Position numbers and translations under genes: made by a program. This document shows, one piece after another, positions 31,120 through 42,815 of a stretch of 64,000 nucleotides of DNA; position 1 is the stretch's first letter; each line of letters starts with the position of its first letter. Location of the stretch: assembly GCF_030253575.1 (NCBI RefSeq), contig NC_080557.1, forward strand, positions 35,227,001 to 35,291,000, written 5' to 3'. The notes under the pieces were generated by a model, which saw only the letters and a program-made list of their open reading frames with translations, was not told the DNA's origin and did no database searches. Source of the stretch: Rhododendron vialii (Eukaryota; Streptophyta; Magnoliopsida; Ericales; Ericaceae).

Positions 31120-31201
31120 CTCAAGCCCTTTACAAGGTGCGAACAGCAGCTTCCTGGAAAAATCATCAGGACCATCTCAAGCCCTTTACAAGGTGCGAAC
31201 A
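31120..31201 (+). repeat. 54-bp spaced direct repeat
   Basis: TCTCAAGCCCTTTACAAGGT GCGAACA occurs at about 31118-31144 and again at 31175-31201, immediately before the left end of the next inverted-repeat element. Confidence 0.8.
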
Positions 31202-32460
31202 TTTGTCTAATTTCGTCTTCAACTTAAACATTTGTCCAATTTCGTCCCTCATGTTTAAAATGTGTCAATTTGGTCCCCCGCCCCTAATGCCATCCGTCTT
31301 GTCCGTTAAAATTGAGGGCATTAGTGGTATTTCACCCAAACACTACAACAAAATGAAAAAAAAAAACCAAAAAATATCAAATGGATAGTAGCTTTTTGTC
31401 TCTCTCTCTCTCTCTCTCTCTCATCGTTAAACCCATTCTCTCTCCCTCTCATACATATAGGGCTAATTACCAGAAATTGTACAAGATATTTACTTTCAAG
31501 ATCTTGGAGCAGAACTTTGGGGTTTCAAGGGAGATGAAGTCAGTGAACGCCTGGAGCGACGGGGAGGCAGTTTGGCTGTTTGTGTCACCGGCTCGTGGCA
31601 GCTAGAGGTTTTGTGGGCCGGTGGTTGCAAGCAGTGGTTGTCACTTGTCCGGCTGTTACAAACCCAGCAACTCCGCAGCCACACGCTCCCTTCAAACAGT
31701 GCGTACGGGCTTTTCCAGTGACGAAAACGATCGTCTCAATGAGATGCACAATACCCACTAGTCAAAGTGAATTTCCGAACTACTTCTTTTCGGACCAGAA
31801 AAAACTAGTTCGTCAACAATTGGTATGCATGGAAGAGGGATTGGGTAAAGTCCATAGGTTTGGGGAGGTGGGTTTTATTTGGGTTGGAGGGGGAGTGGAT
31901 GTTCCATGGGTGACCAGTTGAGAGCTGTCAGAGAGAGAAAGTTGGAGTTTGGGTCGCCGTAGTCGGGTTCGGCCATGGCGGCGGCAGCGGAGTGGTGGTG
32001 ATTGTGCCGTTGTTGATGGTTAATTGGGTTTTGGCAGTGGATTTGATTGCGATCAGTATTGGGTTTGGGTCAGTAGTGTTCTTGTTATAAGTGATGGAGA
32101 TGAGGTAGATTGGAAAGGGGTGGCGCCGTCGTGGGGAGTAATTGATTGAGAGGGTGGAGGTGGGCTGCGCCGCGGCTGCTGGTGGTGGTGATGGATGTGG
32201 TTGTGGAGGTGACGGTGAGAGGAGCGGCGGCGGGTAGAGGAGGAGAGCAGAAATGGGAGTAAAAATGTGGTTTTTTTTTTTGGATTTTTTTTTCATCTGT
32301 TGTAGTGTTTTGAGGTGAAATACCACTGATACCCTCTATTTTAACGGACAAGAGTGACGACGTTAAGGGTGGGGACCAAATTGACACACATTTTAAACGT
32401 TAGGGACGAAATTGGACAAATATTTAGATTGAGAACGAAATTAGCTATTTGCTAATACTT
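31201..32460. mobile_element. 1.26-kb element with ~160-bp terminal inverted repeats
   Basis: The left arm (CTAATTTCGTC...TTTGTCCAATTTCGTCCCT...TGTGTCAATTTGGTCCCC, 31208-31345) and the inverted right arm (32290-32460) match over about 160 bp. The interior contains (TC)n at 31398-31421 and a GC-rich stretch (31940-32240) that differs in composition from the arms and could be captured genic DNA. No transposase motif. Superfamily unassigned; long TIRs with a foreign interior suggest a MULE- or fold-back-type element. Confidence 0.7.
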
Positions 32461-32637
32461 TAAGGATCAAAAAGATAAATAAACCGAAAGGAAGGTGTTA
32501 ATTCGACGGAGCATTTTGTTGCTGCCATGGCACTTTAATTATAGGCATAGTTAAATGGCTCCATTGTCCTCCCTAGCAATCAAAATTGTTTTGACTTCGC
32601 CTTTGTCATTTAGTTTTCCTAAAATGCCCCTTAGCAA

Positions 32638-33612
32638 CTTTCCGTGTACATAGTAGTATTGCACAAATCCTCGACATAAGATTCCACTATCATAGAACCC
32701 CCCACAAAATCCTTTCTTTATAAATCCAGTTGATATGATAAAATAAAATAAAAAATACTTCCTCCGTCCCTAAATAAGTGTTCTGTGCGCAAAACTAGGC
32801 TTTCAAAAAGTTGCATTTGTTTCGTTAAAAAAGTTATTTTTTTTTCACAAATCAATAGATAGCAATGAGTTCTATTAGATTGTCAAAAAAAATTAATTTT
32901 TTTAATAAAAAATGTGCATGTTTGGTAAAGTCTAGTTTTGCGCGCCGACCACTTATTTAGGGACGGAGGGAATATGAATTAGGAAAAACTTCCCAAATCT
33001 CTACTTCGGCATAATGGTTTCTCCATTTTAACTCCTATGATCAAAAGGAGGAAATAAAACAACTCCTCCTATGCTACTAAGTCACTAAAAAAATTACTAA
33101 ACACTAATTTAAGTTACGCTTTCATGGTCCATTAGTAAGACATTACCACAACCATTCAAAAACAAAATAAATATTTTCGTCTACAATTAAAAATGCATTC
33201 CATGAAGCGTCAGATAATCAGTAAATGTGTTTTCCGTGTACATTGCAGTATTGCACATATCCTCGTCATAAAATCCCACTATCATAGAACCCCACCCAAA
33301 ATCCTTCCTTTATAAATCCAGTTGATATGATAAATTTTTTTTTTTGAATTACGAAGAACTTCCCAAATCTCTATCTGGGCATAATGGTTTCTCCATTTTT
33401 AACTACTATGATCAAAAGGCAAAAAAAAAGAGAAGAAGCTACTCCTACGCTACTAAGTCACTAAAAAAATTACTAAACACTAATTTAAGTTACGCTTTCA
33501 TTGTCCATTAGGAAGACGTTACCACAACCATTCAAATCAAAACAAATATTTTTCGTCTACAATAAAAAATGCATTTCATGAAGCGTCAGATAATTAATAA
33601 ATCTGATTATCA
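32638..33612 (+). repeat. Imperfect tandem duplication, one copy bearing a MITE
   Basis: Unit 1 starts TTTCCGTGTACATAGTAGTA (32639) and unit 2 TTTTCCGTGTACATTGCAGT (33229). Both continue through CCACTATCATAGAACCC, AAATCCAGTTGATATGATAA, CTTCCCAAATCTCTA and AAAATGCATTCATGAAGCG-like sequence. The 215-bp Stowaway explains most of the length difference. Confidence 0.88.
32758..32972. mobile_element. Stowaway MITE nested in tandem unit 1
   Basis: 215 bp with ends CTTCCTCCGTCCCTAAATAA and TTATTTAGGGACGGAGGGAA, TA on both sides (32756-32757, 32973-32974). The homologous position in unit 2 (about 33338) lacks it. Confidence 0.93.
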
Positions 33613-34042
33613 TTTGTCCCCCCCAGACAGATAAAAAAAGTTGTGTTAAACTCATTTGTCCCATAATTTTTGGGACATGTTTTACTATTATGACCTAAGG
33701 CATGTAACAAAAACCAAAGTAATTTCAATGTGATAAAGAAAAGGAGTGAGGCGAGGATTATTGTATTTAGAAGTTAGAGTTTTCTTTTTTGTTGATGCCG
33801 ATGGTAGTGTTTAAAGAGTCTCTTTTTTTCTTTTTTTCTTTTTTGTAGAAGAAAGAATTTTGATTGGGATCTTGTGATAGTGAAGAATCAAATTAGATTT
33901 GGTCCTTAGAAATTTGATAAAAAACAGTTATATCAGTAATGGAAAAGATATGTTTTGAGGCATTTTTGGAAAGGTAAATGACAAGGGAGAAGCCAAGCAA
34001 TTTTAATTGCTAGGGACTAGGGAGGACATTCGAGCCATTTTA

Positions 34043-34391
34043 GAGCAGCGCTACAGCCACCACATGTCATGTGGGGCCCACTTCGAGCTCCGCACGGATG
34101 ATCCAAATCGTTCAATAATTAAAAAAAATATCAACTAAATCTGATTTGTGTATGTACACGGATCAAGCTTCTCATCTTTGAAAAATTGGAAAAAATGGAA
34201 AGATTGGTTTTCTAGTGTAAAGAAAGATGAGAAGCTTGATCTGAGCACCTATACATATCGGATCGAGCTGATGTTTCTTGATGCCCACTCCGTTTTTTTT
34301 TTAAAATTATTGAACGGCTCAGATCATCCGTGCGGGACCCGAAGTGAGCCCACACGGCGCGCGGTAGCCAGCCACCGCATTTTCTGTTTTA
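34043..34391. mobile_element. Fold-back element, MULE-like TIR, nested
   Basis: Left end GAGCAGCGCTACAGCC; the right end inverts as GCGGTGGCTGGCTACCGC. CGCACGGATGATCCAAATCG (34091) pairs with the inverse CGGCTCAGATCATCCGTGCG (34313). A second pair, GATCAAGCTTCTCATCTTT (34162) and AAAGATGAGAAGCTTGATC (34223), forms the core. It splits the right TIR of the surrounding element. Flanks (CATTTTAGA, CATTTTCTG) only partly match. Confidence 0.7.
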
Positions 34392-34887
34392 CCATTACCT
34401 GTAATTAATGTACCACGGCAGCAACAAAATGCCCCGTGGCATTAACAGCTTCCAGAAGGAAAAGATCTTTACGTTCCTTCTATGTGGAAGGATTTTCAAC
34501 AAAGAAGATTAGTCTAATAAAGTGAAATTTTTACTTGGCATGGAGATTATTACGGCCTCCACACTCACCATACTGCAGTTAGCATCTGCAGTTGGCTCCG
34601 ATTGAATCAATTTCCCTATTGTGTGTGTGTGTGAGAGAGAGTATTGACTACCTAAATTTTGATTCAAGGCAGCACCAAGGGGGATAAAAACACAAACAAG
34701 AGGACCCAATTTTCCCTGTGCATATGAGGAATTCAGTACACGACTGTATGTAGATCCACACATAGAATGAAATGTCAGTTTACAAGGGAAATTGCATCAG
34801 GAAGATACAGACTGAACGAAATTGAATGAATGGCATAAAACCAACAATTTCTTTCGTAGTATATTGTTTGGACTTGGACATCCGATT

Positions 34888-37505
34888 CTAACTTCCATTA
34901 GGCAGAGGATGAGAAACATTTTCAATGGCCTCGACTTCTGTAACTTTCACACCAGCTGTTAATGACGATGGCGAGTTGATCTTCCCATTGTTTTTCACAT
35001 CATCCTCATCCGAAGATGCATCTTCGAGCGAGGAACCTTCTCGCCGGAGTTGTTTCACTTTTCGGAATTCATCGTAATGAGCTCGCCTGAGCTCCCTAAA
35101 CCTTGTGCCATTCTTACCTGTTTGACGAACAGACCAAAATGTGAGACAAAAACCACCATCCATCAAATTAGGGCCATTTCCAAGAATTTGTAACAGCGCG
35201 ACCTCTCTGAAAGAAAGGTATTAGCAGAAAAAAGGTGTTCACTGAATCTGGACAGAAGAAACAGGAATGGCAAATGGTGTGAAGAAATTCTACTAACAAG
35301 GTTGAAATCGCCCAAGCACTTCAGCTAATGCACTCCATTTTACAATCTTTATTTCTCCTAGTACTAGATGATCGTTATAGTAAGATTCCCCGGTGCCGAC
35401 ACATGGTATTGAGATCCTTTGAATCGCATGAGATAAGTGCACAAGACTTTGCTGTATACATGGATGATTGATAGAAGAATCATTAGCAGTTTGAGGTCCC
35501 TAAACCTCATACCAACCCCATCAGTTTGAGAATGCGACAAAATGGATGTGCATAACCGAAATCAGCACCCATATGTCAAAATTGGGATGCTATTTCCAAG
35601 AGTTTTTCACAGCATTCCCTCTTCCAAAAAGACAAAAATAACAGAAAAGCGACATATCTCCTTTAATTATCTCCTAAATTTTGAAAAAAAAAAAATGATG
35701 TCTTCCCAGGAATGAATCCATGACCGTAGCACTTCAAAGGCTATATAAGAGGGAAAAAATAGTGCGAAGGAATTCTATTAAGAAGATCGTAATCAAGTAA
35801 AATGATTATTAAAAAAAGAGTGGATTGAAATTCCTTAAGGAAAAAACTATAGTCAATCACAAAACTGGAAAGAAACTTTAACTAATTTCCTGCTTACGCT
35901 AGGTTAAAACCATGGATCTGTGGAGGGATTTATCAAGGAATGGTTAGTAGGAAAACCAAAGAATACATTTAGCCATCTCACTTTATCTTTCCCTTCCGGT
36001 CTATACATCCCTCCACAGAACCAATCACAACCTTATGGGTAGTATGGGTTGGTCAAAGGACAAGGAAAGTGCAAAACTACAAGAGAGAGGGTTACAATAA
36101 GAACCTTGACCATCTTGATCCGTAAGATCTGCTTCGTCATCAGATGATGTCCAGCCACCAGATTGCTGGGAGTTTTGCCCGCTAGAGGAAGATACACCAT
36201 TCAAAGCAGAAGATATTGCTTCTGCATGCATGGAATCAATGCAATCCTCAAAACTACCTCTTATAGGAGAAAGAGATCCTACATAAAAATGAAGTTCAGC
36301 TAACAGTAATCAGTATATTTTAGTCTTGAAGCTATAGCATAGTCCACACCCAATATTTCTTTCTTTACTAACTTCAACATGACAATCCATCCACCAACCC
36401 CCATCCCACTGAAACATATATTTCTGAAGTACATCATGGCACAACTCATCACAGTAGAAGTCTTATCCCCATCTATTCAACCAACTAAAAACCATCCATG
36501 TTTACTATTCTGTTTTTATGTAAAGTTATAGTAATGCATTAATATCATGTCTTTGCCTCACAACATATCTAGATTTGTCATAGACGTATACAGCCAGGGT
36601 AGTAATTTTTTCCCTTTCGTTCCCTTTATTTTTACGTGTAGCTGAACTTGGATACCTAGCGGATGGATAATTATACAAGTACAAGAACATATGGCAGATT
36701 TGTTTTGTGAATTCCCAAGCATGGGCTTGGGAATTAAATGAAAGCTGACAAGCCACCTCAATTGTTACACAATAACCCCTCCACTTTTTCCTGTTGTCAT
36801 CGCTGTGCCTGTGGGTAGGCTAGAATGGAGAGGGAACAATGAGGGAAGAGTCATTCTCGATAAAAACAGCATATTCTCTCTTTTTGTCACCATAATATAT
36901 GGTACTTGACAAGTAGAGAAGCCCATGAGCTTTTTGGTTTCTTTAACTAGATCCATATCTACATGAAAGAAGGTGTCTGGGACTCGGTACACCAATTGAC
37001 AATGTCTCCATGTCGCACCCGCTCTTTATATTGATTGTTCTTTTTAGCAATTATGACCATCACCAGGATCCTTGGAACTTTACTTTCAAATAACAACAAA
37101 ATCACCTTTGAAGATTGTTAACCATGATCCTCTCAATTCATTTCACATAATTTCCTTGTAATGCAAACCACATCGCACCACTGCCATCTGAATCAACAGC
37201 ATAAATGCAAGTGTATCTGTAGCGACAACACGTCACGGACAAGATGACACAGCTATTTTTAAAGGACATGACAACGGTAGTGAGTTAACAAGGACTAATT
37301 GCTACTCAGCTACTGTAATTGAGTAAAAGTCCCAAAACTGCATTTTACAAAAGCATTCACCGAGAAGAAATCAGTCAACATACCATCATCATCATCCACA
37401 CTATTTGGGTGGTGATATGGTGTCTTGGGTTCAGTGATTTTCTGCCTCACAGGTTTATTTGCTTCAATCTCCCCAATATTAGCCTCATCCCATGTTACAC
37501 GCCCC
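34888..37505 (-). CDS. Protein phosphatase 1 inhibitor-2, first exon not located
   Basis: Three exons join in phase 1 on the minus strand: 37505-37384, 36278-36105 and 35117-34888 (stop TAG at 34890-34888). They give about 174 residues. Motifs match plant inhibitor-2: [18 protein letters not shown] with the RVxW PP1-docking site, [11 protein letters not shown] (the I-2 EPxTPYH motif), [31 protein letters not shown] and [15 protein letters not shown] (counterpart of the animal KLHYNE helix that covers the PP1 active site). The protein binds and inhibits type-1 phosphatase in nucleus and cytosol. The start Met and a few codons must lie upstream of 37505; I could not place that exon, and repeat DNA fills the likely intron. 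The second exon has two possible donors six bases apart (after 36105 or 36111), both in frame. The C-terminus is acidic and low in order. Confidence 0.87.
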
Positions 37506-37680
37506 CTAGTAACCGAGTAAAAAATGGTGAAGTTAGCACAGTACAATCAAAACAGCAATAGCATAGGCAATTAGGCATACAGCCCTATAAGCCCATTGCC
37601 ACTCCTTATAAGGAAGTACATACTTTGGTGCTTTCCTTGCCTTACAGAGCACCATAAGTCCATAACAATAGTGACACGCC

Positions 37681-38408
37681 TGATCAGGAAAGTGTTACCA
37701 GACTCAAATGACTCACTACATTTGTGAATGCAGGCTACAACTACAAGGGTGCCACTGTCCTACGTCAGCGTGTGAAGAGCTCGTACTTGAGCACAAAATT
37801 TCTCGGTCGATTGGGCTACCGGTAAACATTTTACAAGACCCGGGCCTGTGAAAGTGGTATCAAATCAAGTCCAAGTGTGTGACAGTCTTTCGACTATATG
37901 GACCTCATGTGGGCCAATCAGTGATAGGGGCATCATGAGACTAGGCGGGGGACTCAGAAAGGCCCAGAGCCCACCATCTAAGGGCCAATTCATGACTCGA
38001 AAATCTTGAATTTGGGTGGGGGGAAATGTGTAACACCACACAAACTGATCAGGAAAGTGTTACCAGACTCAAATGACTCACTACATTTGCGAATGAGAGG
38101 CTACAACTACAAGGGTGCCACTATCCTACGTCAGCGTGTGAAGAGCTCGTACTTGAGCACAAAATTTCTCGGTCGATTGGGCTACCAGTAAACATTTTAC
38201 AAGACCCGGGCTTGTGAAAGTGGTATCAAATCAAGTCCAAGTGTGTGACAGCCTTTTGACTATATGGACCTCATGTGGGCCAATCAGTGATAGGGCTATC
38301 ATGAGACTAGGCGGGGGACTCAGAAAGGCCCAGAGCCCACCATCTAAGGGCCAATTCATGACTTGGAAATCTTGAATTTGGGTGGGGGGAAATGTGTAAC
38401 ACCACACG
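37681..38408 (+). repeat. Tandem TRIM-like repeat, 365-bp period
   Basis: TGATCAGGAAAGTGTTACCA starts at 37681 and again at 38046; both copies run through CTCGGTCGATTGGGCTACC, AGTGGTATCAAATCAAG (like a tRNA-Met primer site), and end at the purine tract GGGTGGGGGGAAATG followed by TGTAACACCACAC. A primer-site-like and purine-tract-like order in a 365-bp unit suggests a terminal-repeat retrotransposon in miniature, duplicated in tandem. No coding sequence. It lies upstream of the first recognised inhibitor-2 exon, perhaps in its first intron or promoter. Confidence 0.6.
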
Positions 38409-39129
38409 TACTCACCATACACAGCACAAGCGATGGCCCCAAGTCAAGGCACCAATACGCGCCCCTTAAATAGAAAAGTTAATTACATTGATTGTAATAT
38501 GACTCATACCTACTAAGTTATCTATGCGTTGCAGGATTGTAATCCAACTCCAACACGTCAACCAAACTACCCACTTCATCCTTTTCTGCAGTCTCTAGAA
38601 TCATAGGATTATTTCTTAAGGGAGTCTTCTAGAGACATTAGACTGATAGACTTTTTTGGTCGTCATATAGCCTAGTAGACCAGTTTCTGGGTATTACAAA
38701 ATGTCACAATCCAGATCAACAAGATTCATGTGATATAGGGTTGATACTTGTGACAGATTTAGGCTAGTGACTTAAGTTAAGAACCACCAAGTTTTGGCTC
38801 GTTGACACTTACATGGGAACACATCAATGTAAGGAGGAAACAACATATCCGAGGTAAAACTCACACTACGGACATGATTTTGTCTTGGGTATATAAGATT
38901 GTACAAAGAGTGGGTTTACTGTTTAGTAACCGAACAATATCGAAATCGAAATAAATATTGAAAGGCATATGACATACGCCATTTTGCAGTTCTGTGACGC
39001 TTTAAACCCCCCCAAACCACACCAAGTAGTTCCAGTTATCCTGAAACAAAAACGGATCCACTAGTTACTATTACAAACAAAAAGAGTGGAGTGACAGTCC
39101 ACAATTAGTCATGCTCAACCACATGTAAA

Positions 39130-39210
39130 ATCAGGGCCGGCCCTGAGCAGAAGCCATGGAAGCCACCGCTTTCGGCCCCCCAAAACAGTGCTAAAACGAA
39201 GGGCCCTTAT
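39130..39210. repeat. AGGGCCGGCCCT-type repeat end
   Basis: CAGGGCCGGCCCTGAGCAGA then CACCGCTTTCGGCCCCCCAA. The order (GGCCGGCCCTG, then an AAGC(G)-(CCGCTT) part, then GGCCCCC) matches the ends at 49703 and 49883. Confidence 0.55.
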
Positions 39211-39357
39211 TTGGAGGGGAGAGAGAGAGAGGTACCTGCTCTTGTCGTTCGTTGCCGGAGCCGCCGATAGCTGGGGGAGGGAGCTACGGTTCGCGCTGCC
39301 TCTCTCACTCTCAGTGTGATTGATGACCACAACTTATTTAGGGCTGAAAAATACGTA

Positions 39358-39685
39358 CTCCCCCTTCCCATAATATTGGACAATTTTGAAATTGCCTGTT
39401 ATTTTTTAATTATTTATATTTTTATTCATAATGTTCATGTAATTTTTAAATTTTTATTTAATAAAATTAATTTAAATCTATCAAATAAGATTTATATTGT
39501 TTATAAAAAAATATTAGAAATTAGTAAATATAAACAATTTTTTCATGGAACTGAAATAATGAAAGGTTTTTTGGCACAGAGGGATACATCCTTTTTTATA
39601 AATTCATGACCTCATGACTAATCCACACTTTTACAGCTTCGCCCTCATAAGGAACTCTTGCAATTCAAATTATGAGGATGGAGGG
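39358..39685. mobile_element. Diverged Stowaway-like MITE
   Basis: Left end CTCCCCCTTCCCATAAT and inverted right end ACCCTCCATCCTCATAAT, with TA on both sides. Interior very AT-rich. Old copy, so less certain than the other Stowaway elements. Confidence 0.55.
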
Positions 39686-39890
39686 TATCTCCAATAGTAA
39701 TGGCATAACGGAATTCAATATATATATATATATACTAGCAATTGCATAATTAAAATTGAATAATCAATTTTTTTAAGGATAATCAAAATTTGTCTCTTCA
39801 TCTTTTGACTATTCATTTATGGGGTTGTTAAGATTAATAATGTGAAGTCCCACAATAATCATTTTTAGTTCATAATTAAAAATCCTTTTT

Positions 39891-39892
39891 TA

Positions 39893-39962
<70 letters not shown>
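39891..39962. repeat. Compound microsatellite (AT)n(AG)n
   Basis: About 36 bp of alternating AT followed by about 30 bp of GA repeat. Confidence 0.95.
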
Positions 39963-39965
<3 letters not shown>

Positions 39966-40327
39966 GAAAATAAATACAGTATAAGTGGGTGGGTCTATTG
40001 ACAGTGATGAGAGGAGAGAGAAGAAGGAAAAAAAGAGAGAGTGTTGTTCTCATTCAATTTGGTTATACAAAGAGAAAATATTAGGAGACTTAAATAATCA
40101 TCCTTAAACCTCATTGCATGTAATTATCCATCCAGGTCATTTTGAATGGTTATGATATCATCCCATATTTTTTAGAAACACAAATTTGCCCCTAGTTAAG
40201 CCGAAATGGAATGTTTATATGGCATTGAATTTTGAGACCTAAACTTAACTCCCAAGTCCTCCCGTAAAAATAGTAATTACCCAAACTGAAATGCCATAAA
40301 TCTCGGGTAAACATTGATTTAAACTAA

Positions 40328-40783
40328 GAGCATCCAAATTGTAATAAACAAATTGGTATGGATAAGCAAATTTAACAACAATGTTAAAAAAACACCTCAC
40401 ATTGTAATAAGCAAAGTTACAAGTCTTTTAGCAAATAACCAAATTCCACCAATTCCATAACCAAACTTAACAACTTTTACCAATAACCAAAACTCAATAA
40501 TCAAACCCAATAACCAAATTCAAAACTAAAAAACTAAAAAACACCCCACATTAGAATCGTCTCATCTAGAAGAATAATTTGGTGTGGTCGGGTGCATGAT
40601 TAGAACTCGTTTGTAATTAGACATAGGTGCATTGCATATTATGGGGGTTTTTTTTATAGGGATGCAAAAATAACCAATGTGGAGGTAAAATTTGTTAAGT
40701 TTGATTATGAACTAAATGGAGAATCAAATGCTGACGTGTCACATTTTGATTATTGATTTTGATTATTCCCATTGCGGATGCTC
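40328..40783. mobile_element. Tourist-like (PIF/Harbinger) MITE
   Basis: 456 bp, ends GAGCATCC and GGATGCTC, flanked by TAA on both sides (40325-40327 and 40784-40786). Interior holds many AATAACCAAA-type repeats. The superfamily call rests on the GAGCATCC ends and the TAA duplication. Confidence 0.78.
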
Positions 40784-40786
40784 TAA

Positions 40787-42564
40787 GTAATATTATATTT
40801 TGGATTTCCATATTAGTTTTCAAATCCTAGAAATCATGATCTCAAATTTCCGAGATATACATGATTCAATCCTCCATTGCCGTATAAAAGCTTTTGCCGA
40901 GATTTCCCATCAGCCTAACACCGCCCATCTCGCACTTGCCGTCCTCCATCGCCATCCCGTCGTCGCCGTCCTCCGTTGCCGTTTCAAAGCGGGGACGTCG
41001 AAACCCCTCCATCTTTTTTCGGAATTGAGTCACTACCCACCATCGAGTTCCGCCACTCATCCTGATGCCCGTAGAACAGAAGCAAATACTGATGGTGTAT
41101 TCTGAAATGGGTAAATCATTTCAAAAATTGATTCATATTCTTAAATTATTTTTTAGATTAAATAATGATATATTTATTTATTTTAATTGTATTACTTTTT
41201 TCGATTAAATCATGGTGTATATCTTCAATCTAAAATGGGTATTCGAAATCATGTAGTTGGTATTCTAAATAAATAATTTTCGATGTAGATATTTCATGGT
41301 GTATCTGTATTATCATGGTGTATTTTTATCATCACCATAAGAGCGTAAAATCATGATTTCATGAAATATGAATCGATTCATATTTTCGAAATATGTCATG
41401 AATTTGCAGAATTACCAATGAAAATATGATCGATTCATCACGTTCTTATGGTGAATGTGATACACCATGAAATATCAAGGTTGATCATGTTTTTTGGCTG
41501 AAATTGATCATGTTTTTTTGCAAATTCATAGTTAATCCATATCTCAGAATTTTTTTTGCAGATTCATGGTTAATCAATCATGAAATCATGACGTATCGTT
41601 ACGTTCATATAGTGAAAATATGAATCGATTTCATGACATATTCTCAAAGTATGAAAAACATATGGTTTAAATTGGTTTTCGAATTAAAATTAGTTTATGA
41701 AAATATGAAAAAGCATATGGTTTAAATTGGTCTTATAGTGAAAACCATATTTTTCATATTTCGAAAATATGAAAAATATAATTTTTGAATTTAAATCAGA
41801 GAAAAATAAAGGAGTTTTTTTTATTATTATGAAAATTTTAAATTTTGAAATCTTCTTTTGTAATTATCTCCTCTAATTATTGTGATTTATCCCACTAAAT
41901 TAGGAAATGGTTTATTCCAACTAAATTAGGAAGGCAATATACACACATATATCTTATTAAAAGGATAAGATAGGTAATTCACCATATGAAAGGATGATAT
42001 CATAACAATTCAAAATTACTTGGATGAATACTTACGTGGGATGAGGTTTGAGGATGGATATTTAAAAACTCTGAAAATATTTCTAGTTTGGTTATCTGAA
42101 AATAAAAATTTGGTTATTGATTAAATGATTGCTACATTTGGTTATACCATTGTGAGCCATTTTTTTTTTTATCAACATTGCAAACTTTTCAAACATTTTT
42201 GGTTTTGGTTATACCATTGGAGACACTCTAAGTTTAACTATGGATACGGATTTTGGATCACCTATATTTCAATGATTGAATTTGAGCAATTATCGATATT
42301 GGAGTAAGTTGACTTTTTACACGTAAGATTTAAACAATATCTTGTAAATAATAAAAAAGGCTCAGATGATCTATGTGGAACCTAATGCAGATCCCACACA
42401 TGGATAGATATATTTTTGAAACTAGAAAATTGGTACCAGTATCTTTTCCCTTGAGAGTTATTAATGTCTTGTTTGGATGGTGTTTTGAAAATGTTTGAGT
42501 TTGGTTTTTGGGTAATGAGCGGAGAGAGAGATTAAAGTAATAATTGGAGATATGGGTAATAAGT

Positions 42565-42606
<42 letters not shown>

Positions 42607-42805
42607 ATGATCGGAGAATGGAAAAAAAATGAAAGTAATGATTAGAAGTAAGGGTAATGAGTGTGTTTTAAGTTGGATTTTTTTTCTTCAAAATACCATT
42701 CAAACAAGGCATAACACTATCATGTCCACATGTGTCTCAATTGTGTCCTTGAGTCATACATACGTCTAGAACGTGGCTATCGGGAAAATATTTGGGCAAT
42801 ATTTG
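40787..42805. other. Gene-free AT-rich interval
   Basis: Near 40880-41060 is a GC-richer island (GCCGTCCTCCATCGCC repeats) without a convincing gene. At 41290-41790 there are many short imperfect palindromes built on ATCATGATTTCATGAAATATG and AATATGAATCGATTCATATT. A right-end-only Tourist-like terminus (GGAGACACTCTAA) lies near 42221. (GA)n occurs at 42560-42602. Confidence 0.5.
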
Positions 42806-42815
42806 CCTCTTTTAA

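Larger units (their letters stand above)
32502..34441. mobile_element. 1.94-kb TIR element with nested insertions
   Basis: Ends GACGGAGCATTTTGTTGCTG and the inverse near 34410-34436, flanked on both sides by TTAA (32498-32501 and 34442-34445). Subterminal sequence also pairs: AATGGCTCCATTGTCCTCCC near 32554 with GGGAGGACATTCGAGCCATT near 34020-34040. Inside are an imperfect tandem duplication (about 32640-33225 and 33228-33612), a Stowaway MITE in the first unit, and a fold-back element in the right TIR. No coding region. Confidence 0.72.

Noticed and set aside
31928-32326. 132-codon minus-strand Pro/Ser-rich ORF
   Set aside because: Lies within the long-TIR element and its low-complexity core. 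No start context or splice partners.
37310-37561. Start codon of inhibitor-2 within the exon ORF (Met upstream of 37505)
   Set aside because: The upstream Met-containing stretch ([12 protein letters not shown]) is intron-like sequence before a clean CTAG acceptor. Family proteins begin only a few residues before the RVTW motif but in a separate exon.
37899-37910. ATGAG|GT in minus orientation as a possible first exon of inhibitor-2
   Set aside because: The donor (GTCCAT) is poor and the same sequence occurs in both tandem repeat copies, so a chance match is more likely.
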